From Eretmocerus hayati (taxonomy: Eukaryota; Arthropoda; Insecta; Hymenoptera; Aphelinidae): a stretch of DNA of 64,000 nucleotides. Location of the stretch: contig CM056744.1 of assembly GCA_029851415.1 (NCBI GenBank), forward strand, positions 97,807,338 through 97,871,337. The letters are read 5' to 3'. The notes under the pieces are model-generated. The model was not told the origin of the DNA. It ran no database searches and was given only the letters and a program-made list of their open reading frames with translations. A program made the position numbers and the translations under genes. This document shows positions 45,090 to 56,600 of this stretch, in pieces (within the stretch, counting starts at the first letter, position 1; every line of letters begins with the position of its first letter).

Positions 45090-45870
45090 TTTTTTTTCCA
45101 CTCTACAAGATACCTGACCGAAGAATTTGATTTGGGAAGCTGTGGAGTCTCAGAATCGTGTTGATCGATCAACCAAGAATCGTCGAAAATCGAGTCTTCT
45201 CGATCCTGGCAGCAATGTACGATTTCCTGGATGAACACAAAAAATGTGTTCGTGGTCCCGCTTGATGAGAGAATTACTCTCATCATTGCAGAACTCCGGT
45301 AACCTAGCTTTCAATCAGGATTTCAGGCTCAACTACCTTGGTGATCAATCCCAATCACCAAAAATCAACTTTCTCCGATCCTGGCGGCAATGTACGGGTT
45401 TCCAGGTGGGCTCAAATGATGAGTTAGAGATACGCAATCGTATGTTTATCACTCCCTATGTCACAGAAATGCGTGAGCTTGACCCGAGGGCTTCAAAACT
45501 CTGCAATATATCTCTCCCACTCACCTAGTACTTGAATATCCTCGATATCGACGACCTCTTGAAGTACACGTCAATGTAGCTTCACAAAATGTTTCTCCAG
45601 GTTGTCAACTTCCACCTCAAATGCTCTTTGAACACTCTCACCTGGATTTGGGAACGATTGCAGCAAGGAGCAATTATCGATCACTCGTCAGTACAAGCTG
45701 ATATTTTGTGCTTTTCGTTTTGATCGCCCTCCAACACGATCCTGGGACTCCAGAGCTTCCCGAATCAAATTCTCCGGTAACATATTGTGCAGAGTGGGAA
45801 GAAACGAAGAGAAGCCCGTTTGAATTGTTTCGATCGGTTGAGAATTCGCGTGACACTGAATCCTGTCTCG
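45090..45870. mobile_element. Foldback element
   Basis: GAATTTGATTTGGGAAGCTG and GAGTCTCAGAATCGTGTTG on the left are answered by CAACACGATCCTGGGACTC and GAGCTTCCCGAATCAAATTC on the right, around 45470. Confidence 0.75.
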
Positions 45871-46039
45871 AAATCGGTTTTTAGCCTCACCGAGGCTTCG
45901 GTGGGGAGCCGGGGGCTCTGATGGTTTAATATGTAAGAATCAACCCAAAATCAACCCTTATTCGATTAAATACTTTATCCCAGGCAACGGCGTCAGTCTG
46001 ATTCACTCGCTAAGATACCATTACCTTCAATTTATGCGT

Positions 46040-46520
46040 AAATAAGTACCATCATATTGGGTAACTTTCGTACAGTGGGTGCAACTTTGGTACACCCCTG
46101 AAAAACGACTTTCAGATCTGCGTTCGGCAAGGTAAATAGTTCTATCGCTCTGAAACCTATTCTTCCCTCTTGACACACGCATAAACAATGTGTTGAGAAT
46201 ATATTCACAGCATTTGGAATTTTAACGAATGGAAAATCGGGAAAAAAAACCATGAAAAAGTGAACCAAAGTTACCCTACTCTATGTAAGAAGCATTACGG
46301 CAGGGCAATTTTGGTTCAATTCTATATGACAGATTCTTTTCATCTCACCTTGAGTCGATTGATGGTCTATGAGGTACTAGAATGCTTCAAGCAGCTTAGA
46401 ACAATACTTTTGGGCGATTAAAATAAATTCACTCGCATGGTGGTGGGTATAATTGAAATATTTTGTAAGTGTACCAAAGTTGCCCTGTCGGGGTTTAACT
46501 TTGGTATACTTACAAAACCG
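46040..46520. repeat. Foldback pieces with TACCAAAGTTGCCC words
   Basis: GGGTAACTTTCGTACAGTG at 46058 and AACCAAAGTTACCC at 46262 are inverted relatives. A local palindrome, TTTTGTAAGTGTACCAAAGT / ACTTTGGTATACTTACAAAA, lies at 46461-46520. Confidence 0.65.
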
Positions 46521-46524
46521 CTAA

Positions 46525-47765
46525 TAGCTCCAGCTTAGACACATCAAATTCAACTTTGTAGCCCATCAATCGAAAGCTGAGACTGTAAGCTTTCGATTGA
46601 CTACTGATTCATGTGGGTTTTTTCAATGTAAGTTGAAATGTGGAGCCAAACAAAATAAAAAGTGCCCAAATCGTACTCAAATTACCCAATTTGACGGTAC
46701 ACATTAATTGTCTTGTACTGCGCGTCAAACAAGCGATTTGGCCGATTAATTTGTAAATCTATAAGAAAACCGATCAAATGAATGCTTCATCCATATATTG
46801 CTTGGTTGGTGTGCATTCCTGGGTTGCTTACAAATTTTCTTAATAGTTTCCGAGACAGATGTTAATATTGTTGAAAGTCTTGCAGAAATCTTGTAATATG
46901 AGCAATTTCACGCGAAATAGACCTACGAAAAGTGATCATGTCTCAGATTATTTTCTTGGCTTTTCCATTCGATTTTATGGTGTAATATATGAACTTTTCC
47001 CCATTCATTAGGCCCCACAGAAATTTTCCAGATATCTGGGACACATTTTAGTTTAACCTTTTAAATTATCACCAACAACAAAATTTGGGTCTTTGTCCAA
47101 AAAAATCCATGTCTCTCGAATCACTTTACATAGATACGGGGATGCGGTTTGTATCATCCGAAATGTCTTGAAAAGACCTACCGAAATAGGTCTTGTAGAA
47201 TTGAATTTGAGACTATGGGCGATCTTAGCGGATAGAAGAATGAGAAATACAAATATTCATTCCTCAAGAAGCCATTTCATTTATTCCTTGGAATTTGAAA
47301 TTGTTTGGTGTAAAATGAGTTTTTTTCAGAAAAAATTGTCCCCAACATTTTTTTGCGTTCTATAGCTTATTCTTGCTATTTTTCACAATTCTATTTTTCA
47401 GGCGACTGGAAATTGGGCTCCTGAAACCAATTCAGTTGGAAAGCCAAGAAAATTTTTTAAAATGACCACTTGGCGAAGTCAATTCCATCGATGTAGGCGT
47501 ACGCCATCCTGCGCGGATTTTCTCTATCACTCCCTTCGGTACCTTTGCCTCACCTATTGAGATTCAGTGGTCTTCTGAAAGTTGTATCACTGGTTGCCAA
47601 GTCGTCAGCTTGACATTTTCCTTAGCTTTCTAATAAAACTGATTTCAGAATTCGAATTTGAATCCCTGCGCATGCGCAGAAAACAGTTTGCAGAAAATGG
47701 CGAAAACAGGCCTCAGGACACAAAAAATTAATCGGGACATTTTTCACATCAAAAATAGTACATTA
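46525..47765. other. No gene seen
   Basis: Unassigned AT-rich intergenic DNA; short open frames lack any family signature. Confidence 0.4.
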
Positions 47766-47769
47766 CGCG

Positions 47770-48085
47770 ACAAGGGCCGAAAGTGACCCATCGCGGGCCG
47801 GGTAGGTTGCCGCACGAGCCGGCAGGCGAGGGCGGCATACCCGCGGCCGCGATGGGTTATTTTTGGCCCGAGGTGCGTACACTATTTTTCGGTGACACTT
47901 GTATCGAAATTCTATGCTTTCCGACGCGATGTCGGGGCAAAATGCCGCTCCGCCGTACAGGTTAGAAAACGTCGGAGCATGCAATGTAGTGGCCCGAGGG
48001 CGCAGCCCGAGGGCTACTGCGCATGCTCACTCGTTTTCTAGCCTGGGCGGCATTGCGGCATTTTCTGCCCCGGGATCGGGGCGGA
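47770..48085. repeat. GC-rich inverted repeat block
   Basis: CCCATCGCGGGCCGGGTAGG is mirrored by CCCGCGGCCGCGATGGGTTA, and CGGAGCATGCAATGTAGTGG by CTACTGCGCATGCTCACTCG. The core again contains GAGCC-GGCAGGCGAGGG, linking it to the dispersed family at 42270. Confidence 0.7.
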
Positions 48086-48289
48086 AACCATAGGCTTTCG
48101 ATGCCAGTGTGCCGAAAAGAGTTTTTCAAGTAATAAGAAGAATGGAAATTAATATTCTTGTATTTTTGATTCATTTGCCCGCTAAAATTGCCCATAAACT
48201 CAAAATCGATTTTACAAGACCGGTTTTGATAGGTTTTTAAGACCTTTCGGATCCCCGTAACTCTATAATGCGATTCGAGAAATATGAAT

Positions 48290-50330
48290 TTTAGTGAAAG
48301 AGATCCAAATTATGCTGTTGGGAATAATTCAAAAGGATCAATAAAATTTTTCTCAGATACCTAGAAAATGTTTATGGGTTTCCATATAGGTGGTGAGAAG
48401 TTCATATATTGAACCTTAGAATCGAATAATGAAGCTAAAAAAACATCTGTGAGATGACTCTTTTTCGTTGGTCCGTTTCGCGTGAAATTATACTCATATA
48501 TGGGTATTATCAGGACTCTCCCGAGACTTCAGAGTCTTGGAGGAAGTCTTGCAGTAAGTCTTGGAAAGGGTATATTGGCGGATGCCAGAAGAATTTCGAA
48601 GCAAACTGTGGACGAGAGACGTGAAACGATGTTCAATCCACGGTCATATATTACGACCGTGGTTCAATTCCACGTACATGAGAAAATCTAACTCACGAGG
48701 AACACCCAGAGGTTGTGAAACACGGACTTTGCTGGAACTCTGGGGATAGTCTCCTTTTACCGCGAAAAGATGAAACCCAGAACCGCACTTGCAAATGCCC
48801 AACTATTTTCGAGCTGCAGCCTATAACATTAGCATTACGAGTATGTCTATATATACACGGAAAAAAAAGATTGGTTACATCAATCATCGACTTGGTTACG
48901 ATCGAAAAAAAAAAAAGTTGGTTGGGATGCATGTTTAACGCCTATCCCGTTGGGTAGATCATTCTATATATTTTGGTTGGATATGTTGTTATTTGTATAA
49001 CCTTCTTAAGGCCAGGAAAATCTCGAGGAAAATACTTGTGATCACGTACCTCTGGTGTATGTATTCGCGATGTCAAGGCTTTAAAAATTGCGAGGCAGGT
49101 CCTCTCTACCGGTCGGCCGCCGAGATTTTCCCAATGCATCACTAAATTTTAGTATCTTTCTCGCCCTCTCGGAGAAGGTTATGAAAATAACAACAGATCC
49201 AAACAAAAGCAATTGAATGATCTAACCAATTCGAAATGCGTTAAATATCCCAACCAATTTCGATTGATTATGACAACTAATCTTTTTTTTCCAGACATCT
49301 TTTTTGAAAATGGGCGTATATGGGCAATACTAATGTCGTAGGCTGTAACTTATAGAAACGGTATTTGCAACTGCGGCTCTGGGATTCACTTTTTGGTGGT
49401 AAAAGGAGACCATTCCCAGAGTTTCAGTCAAATCTGTGCCCCACAAGCCCTACGTCCTCCTTCTCAGTATATCATGACACCCGGCTCTTCACCTCCCGTA
49501 ATCACTCTTTGGAAAGAACTCACGCCTTGGCATCAGTCACTGGCGAGTGAATGCAAATATTCACTAGCTGATCCAGCAATTCAAGGTATTGACTTGTCTC
49601 AATTGAACGTGTACTGCGTCTGAACGCGCTCGGGGAAAACTCGAACCTGTGTATCGTAATCGTAACAGACATGATTGGGAGTGCGAAATAGTATATTATG
49701 TGACGAGTCGCAAACGACATTTTCTAGCTGTGCTACGTCGAAAATCGCGCTTCCGACGTAGACAGCTAGAAAAATAGTGACATATCTTTGTAAATTTTTC
49801 TGAGCGGAAACTGGTGGATTACAACAGTGAGGGTCAGTGCCACTGAGAAAAATCTATTTGAGCGCCACGTAGAAGCAGAAAATGAGCTTTCTGAAAGATT
49901 TCGTCAACCAGAGCCTTATCGCAGAGATGCCAATCAATTTGGTAATCAAACTCAATCGGGTTTTTTTGAGAGTAGTGTTATTTTCCAGGGCAATCAGATC
50001 ACTCACCAGTGCCTGATGCCGAGGCGTGAGTTCTTCCCGAAAAATGATGCAGATAGTCGAGCAGATGGTAAAGAGCCCGCTGTGGTGATCACGCTGAGTT
50101 AGAATTTATCATGTACATAGGTTTAATCTCATAACATTTCACGTCTCTCGTCCACAATTTGCTCGAAAATTCTCCAGATTCACACCAATATACCCCTTCC
50201 GAGATTTTCTGCAAGACTTTTTTCAAGACCTCAAAGTCTTGACGAGTTCCCAAGACTTCTGCAAGACTTTTAATAAGACTTACTTCATTTTTCGGGTAGC
50301 ATGAGACCGTAGTATGGTCTTTTGGCATTT
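48290..50330. mobile_element. Nested foldback element region
   Basis: Inner palindrome 48700-49470 pairs CTGGGGATAGTCTCCTTTTAC with GTAAAAGGAGACCATTCCC and is centred near 49080. Outer segments 48500-48690 and 50110-50310 are a second inverted pair sharing AAACTGTGGACGAGAGACGT. Short frames in the outer arms (SKLWTRDVK) are alike only because the DNA is repeated. Confidence 0.65.
49700..49785. repeat. Small inverted repeat
   Basis: TTTTCTAGCTGTGCTACGTCG and CGACGTAGACAGCTAGAAAA form a hairpin of about 20-base arms. Confidence 0.85.
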
Positions 50331-50560
50331 TGAAGTAGAGGGCGCTATCTCCGAAAACGGAATCTCCTATCGATCGATTAAGAGTACGAGGATTTCAATC
50401 GACCTGAGCTACGAAAACGTAAATCCTTGTTACAGAATAGGAAGCAGCATATATATCTTTAACTCGTTTGCTCGAATGAAATTAAATATATTTATATTTT
50501 CAAAGCTTGCAATACTTATTTGAAAATACTCAGTCTAGGATCTCGAGTTGATTCAGTAAG

Positions 50561-50652
50561 ATGAAGGATGGTTTTCAAGGATTCCCAACGGTTGAGGAGA
50601 AACTGGAAACAGGATTCAAGATCCAAGCATGGGGAAACACTAGAACGTCCAG
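50561..50652 (+). CDS. Gene C exon 1: cytoplasmic tail
   Basis: ATG in AGTAAGATGA begins MKDGFQGFPTVEEKLETGFK and ends ACGTCCAG|GTATAG, phase 2. Confidence 0.75.
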
Positions 50653-53600
50653 GTATAGATCTTGACTAATTTGGAATTAGAATATAAATTTAGCCAATGT
50701 GTAATTTTACGAATAACAATATTCAATGCTAAATTTTAAATCATCTGAGATCATTTTCCAGTTCTCAATACACCTGTTGCAAAGTTATGTACATGGCACT
50801 TGCACTTCTCAGTGTGATTCTCAGCACCGTGGCTTTGCCCACGGAAGAAACAGGTGATCATTGATTTGAATAGCTTGAAACATGGAAAATTTATGACTCA
50901 TTCAACATTTTTAAATTTGAATTATAGAGGAAACCAACTTGATTTGTGAAACTCCGCAATGTCAAAGTGCAGGTACTTATGATATCATTTATCCTAATTG
51001 ATTTGAAAAGTGGGGACTACTATAATGTATAAAAATGTAATATTCGAGATAGGATGGAGACCGAACATCGCCCTTTCAGCACGGGTCCTGTTATAGCACA
51101 TGGGAGAATTTTTCTCTTATTAAGGCAATACGGTCACCGTCCACGCTGAAAGTTATTCGCACTTTTGTCCGGTACACTTGTGATTTGGGTGAAACGACGA
51201 GAAGACCCGCGTTTATTATCATCTAACTCGAGTTCGTCTTCTCTTCGTTTGGCTAAAATTGCAAGAGAACTGGAGAAAAGTGGGAATAACTTGAGCGCAG
51301 GCACCTCTGAACCTATAATATAGGCACTTTGTAATTCGCACTTTTATCCGATTCTCTTGCAATTTGGGCGAAACAACGAGAAGACGAACTCAAATTATAT
51401 GATAATAAACACTCGTTTCCTTGTCGTTTCGCCCAAATCGCAAGAGAATTGGATAAAAGTGAGAATAACTTTCAGCGTGCACGGTGACCGCATCGCCTTA
51501 AGCGCGCAAAAGTAGATGTCGGAATAGTTCTTGTAGGATTCGAATCTTCAAGGGTTCAAGTATTATTCTGAATTTCCTCAGTTTCTTCCTCCAATAGACA
51601 TAATATCTATCGCCGATTTATTATTATATTTTGTGTCCATAATTATGGACATCCCTGGTTAAAATGCTATCATCATTGCCTTTTATGAGCTAAGTTCAAT
51701 TCGGGGTGTCAGGCCTGACTTTGGCGCCACCATCAGGTATTTTGCGAACTGTCCGAATGCCAACATCTGATGTTCAAATTCCGGCGCTTTACTGAAATTG
51801 TATGAGCAAAGTCGGCAGAATGTATTGTTTCAAGTACCCGGTAACAGAAATGATCAGCAAAAGTTATTTCTATTGTCAGATACTTGAAATAAGACACTTT
51901 GCCGACTTTGTTTACATATACTTCCATTAGCGCGCCGAAGTCTGAGTGAACGTCAAATGTTGGCAGTCGGACAGTTCGTGAAATACCCGGTGGTGGCGCC
52001 AAAGTCAGGGCTGACATATATAGGGTCCCTAGAAGGGAGTCGAGACGACGCGGTGTTTTCAGTCCGCCGTGTTTTGCCCAGATCCCGTGTTATTTACTAT
52101 ACCTATATCGACGGAGTCAAAATATAGGTATAATAAACAACACGGGCTGGGCAAAGTATGACGGACCATTTGTCTCGACCCCCTTCTAGAGACCCTAGGC
52201 TGACACCTCGAATAAAACAGTCTTGCCGCTGATAATAGTCACAGTAAGTATATAAGAATGACAAGCCTCTAACATGATCGCACCCGATTTTTGAGGACTG
52301 ATTTCCTGTTTCGATGCATAAAATTTTCAGTAGACTATACCCATATTCTTCGAGTTATTTGATTCCTCGATGGTTGATTCGTCACGATGGATTCCTTCAA
52401 AAGAAGAGAAAATGAAGCAGTGATTTGAGAAATTTTGGTCCAACTAGAATATTTGTAAGTTCCTCCATGTGGACGAGTACTCGATTTTATGATCCGATTC
52501 TAGAACCCCGATTTATTGGATTAGTTTTCGTTGACTTCTTCACATAATTGTGAGAATGATTTGAAATTTCTTGGATATTTAACACGTTCGCTGCAACGGG
52601 TCCCAAGGGTGGGACCCGTTTTTGTTCGGGCTCTAGTGTGCACCAAACACCGTAGAAACATCCAATGGCTTCTATAGCGGTTCTTACTCACAATATACGA
52701 TACCAAGAACATGCGTACGGGCCAGTTTAGGGACCGGACTTGATTGGTTCGTGCTACGCCATAAAAACTGAATTACCCGAATGGTACCGGGAAATCAACA
52801 AATGCTACCGAAATCCTGAAACTTTACATCTTAGGATCACTAATTTTGTTAGTTCGATCATTCACTTCATCCCCCATTGCACGATAGAAATTTTTGCGGG
52901 TCCCACCGGTGGGACCCGCGAAAGTTCTTAGATTTCTTGTACATATATACTAAACTGATCACAAATCAAAAGGTTTGACTATTATAGGTGCAAAATCACG
53001 CGTTTGTACTCTCTTGCACTCTGGGACGGAATGGCGGGTTTCACCGTCGCAGCGAACGTGTTAAGAGGATACCGGATACCGACATTGTCGAGTTTTCGGA
53101 TTTCCCGATGAATTTTCGAGATGTCGGGATTCTACTATAAGTAACGCCGATTCTGTATGGCTCATAGAATCGGCGTTACTTGTTAGATTTTTGATATCTC
53201 AAAAATTCATCGAGAAATCCGACAACTCGACCATGTCGGTAACTGTACAATATTGATAGGACTCCGACATCCCCTTAAATCCATTTGATTATTATCATCA
53301 TCATTATTGAGCTTAAATGACCCCGTGGAAACTGGGGGAAGAAAAGTCCGAGGAAAAATCTGAAAAAATTCGTCCTAAGTAAATCGCATTTTGTTAACCT
53401 AATGCCGTTGTTAAAAATGTTTGCTCATCCTCCAATTCTTTATAAATAAACATTCGAGTTATACCACCTAGTATTGCCCATTTCGCCGCATAGAAAGCCG
53501 ATACGAGGACAAAAACATTTGCTCATCGTTGCTTTTACCTCACTTGCATTTGCTCAGCCCTCAGAATTGGATGAATCATCATCAATTTTTAATAAACAAT

Positions 53601-56600
53601 CAAAAACACTTTTTCCAACTCCAAGTATTGTACAATGCGCAGTGTGCATATGTCGAACGGCGCGCATGCGCACTGCGCATTGTACAATACTTGAAGTTGG
53701 AAAAAGTGTTTTTGATTGTTCATTAAAAATTGATGATGATTTATCCAATTCTGAGGGCTGAGAAAATACAAGTGAGGTAAAAGCAACGACAAGCAAATGT
53801 TTTTGTCCTCGTATCGGCTTTCTATGCGGAGTAATGGGCAATGCTAGGTGGTATAACTCGAATGTTTATTTATAAAAAATTAGAGGGTGAGCAAACATTT
53901 TTGACAACGGCATTAGGTTGACAAAATGCGATTTACTGAGGACGAATTTTTTCAGAATTTTCCTCGGACTTTTTTTCCCCCAGTTTCCACGGGGTCCTTA
54001 AATGCTCAGATTCAAAATATCTCTATATATACTCAAAAGTCTACTGCCGTGGTTACCACCGCGGATTCTTGTGATGTTCGGGTAAGGCATAGAAATGGCC
54101 GCCAGGAAGGTCACAGAGTACTTGCTATTTGGATGGATGCCACTGAGATGGCTTTAGCGGATAGGTTTGAGCCTCTGTGCTTGAAGAGATCGAGAGGGAT
54201 CGAACCACTGGTGCAGTGTTGTTCTTGAAATCGTAGATTGGTTTTTCGACTTCCTGTAGTGTAGGCGCAGGGTGTGCTGAGGTCGGTTCTGATGCATCGG
54301 TATGCCCAAGTAAAGAAGATTTATAAGGACGTTATAAACTCATTATAAAGTGACTTTATAGAGAGTTTATAATTCGTGAACTTATAAAAATTTTATAAAA
54401 AATCGTATAAGGTCGTATCAAGTCTCACTCACTTGAATAGCCGCAACAGGACCCCAGAGCGCACCCGGCATATTTATCGCGACGCCCGATGACCTGGGGC
54501 TGAGAAATTCGCAACGACGGCCGTTATGACTCGTCGATTCGCTGCGACCAACGATGACGATGATGATATCACGAGCACTCTTGTGTGCTTGTGATTCCAA
54601 TCAGCACAGAATTTCAGAACTATGCTCACTAACCTGGAAAAGAAAATGAGAAAAACCACAAAGTATACTCATGTTTTCTTCACCCGTAGCGAATTCTTTC
54701 AGCGGTCATAAGCAAATCATGAGATTTGCGAGGAGCACAAAATTTGTGAATGAAAAAACAACAGTATCTTTAAGGTTATCTACATTGAAGTCGGCGAGCC
54801 ATCAATGGAACAATCATTATAGCTACGAGAAACTACGGTACTTATCTGAATTTTTTCAAGCTACTTCTCTTGGAATTGTTGCGCCGGCTTCCATCTCATC
54901 TTTTCCAAGATTTTGTGCGAAAGAAAGACTGCAAAGGGAGGCTCTAGTGTTGTGATGCAAATTTTTGACAAAGTTCAACTGACTGAAACTATCACTCGTC
55001 TGCACTTCTGCATATGCCTCATTAAACGCGTGCCAAGTTCAGTCAGTTGAACTTTGTCAAAAATTTGCATCACAACACTAGAGCCTCCCTTTGCAGTCTT
55101 TCTTTCGCACAAAATCTTGGAAAAGATGAGATGGAAGCCGGCGCAACAATTCCAAGAGAAGTAGCTTGAAAAAATTCAGATAAGTACCGTAGTTTCTCGT
55201 AGCTATAATGATTGTTCCATTGATGGCTCGCCGACTTCAATGTAGATAACCTTAAAGATACTGTTGTTTTTTCATTAACAAATCTTGTGCTCCTCGCAAA
55301 TCTCATGATTTGCTTATGACCGCTGAAAGAATTCGCTACGGGTGAAGAAAACATGAGTACTTTGTGGTTTTTCTCATTTTCTTTTCCAGGTTAGTGAGCA
55401 TAGTTCTGAAATTCTGTGCTGATTGGAATCACGATCACACGCAAGAGTGCTCGTGATATCGTCATCGTCATCGTTGGTCGCAGCGAATCGACGAGTCATA
55501 ACGGCCGTCGTTGCGAATTTCTCAGTCCCAGGTCATCGGGCGTCGCGATAAATATGCCGGGTGCGCTCTGGGGTCCTGTTGCGGCTATTCAAGTGAGTGA
55601 GACTTGATACGACCTTATACGATTTTTTATAAAATTTTTATAAGTTCACGAATTATAAACTCTTTATAAAGTCACTTTATAATGAGTTTAGAACGTCCTT
55701 ATAAATCTTTTTCACTTGGGTGTCTGTTTCACTCGTTCCATTGTAAAGTAGCGTGTCGAAACTCTTTTACCAGTGGTATAGTACGTCTTTATGGTTCGTC
55801 AGAGTGTTGACTTATAGTTATTCTTGAAAATGTATATGTTAGTATGTTAAGGATTCATTATTGACTTCAGTTCCTCTTACGCCTTTCTAGTATAATTCTG
55901 TTTGAAGTCCCTCTCGATATTCACTAATTTTGCGACTTGGTGTTCTTTTTTTTCGACCTGACAAGTCAAATTATTCTTTCCGAATTTGTTTTGTAGGTGT
56001 CGCAATTCTAAGCTCTCTGGTGACAAGCAAGCATGTCTTTGCAAGCCCTGTTGAAATCCAGTTTGTCTTTCAATAACCTGCCCTCAGGGCCTAAAGCTGG
56101 AGTCAACAATTTCGATGATTGCTGATTTGAGAAGCGATCATTATCTCATAATCTCGTTGGCTTGCTGCGGCGGAGGGGGAGAGGGGAGGGATTCGTTACG
56201 TCACTCAGGTGGGTAAGGAAGGTCATTGTTGTATGCCCTGCTTCAGGTTTGTCTCTGTGGGGTTGAGGATTGTTCCTTTGAGTCAGATGTTATGTCTGTA
56301 CAAGGAAAAAAACCAAAGTCACGATCGGATGTTCTTCTTAAGATAGGGAAACACGTGTTCTGGGGTATTTACGATGCCCAACCGTTTCTGAAATAAAAGG
56401 AGGGGGGGCTTACTTTTCGGACACTGTATATATTTAGTCCGCAAATTGCATTAGATTCAAACAGAGACTTCAATCTTGGGTTTGCGGTTACAAGGTGGTG
56501 GTTTGAGTAACAGTCTGCGATTTTAAATGCTGCTTTAGAACACTTTGTGCTCAAAACCGCGTCTACCAAGATAGCAGATAACAAGTGGTGCGTGTGCTTC

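Noticed and set aside
48482..50328. Two frames on opposite strands sharing SKLWTRDVK
   Set aside because: The shared peptide comes from inverted copies of one repeat; the frames break soon after and match no family.
53474..53841. Mirror-image open frames that look like a signal-peptide protein (LLIVAFTSLAFAQPSELD)
   Set aside because: They lie entirely inside the 678-bp palindrome and appear on both arms because the DNA is inverted. No splice sites or conserved domain support a gene.
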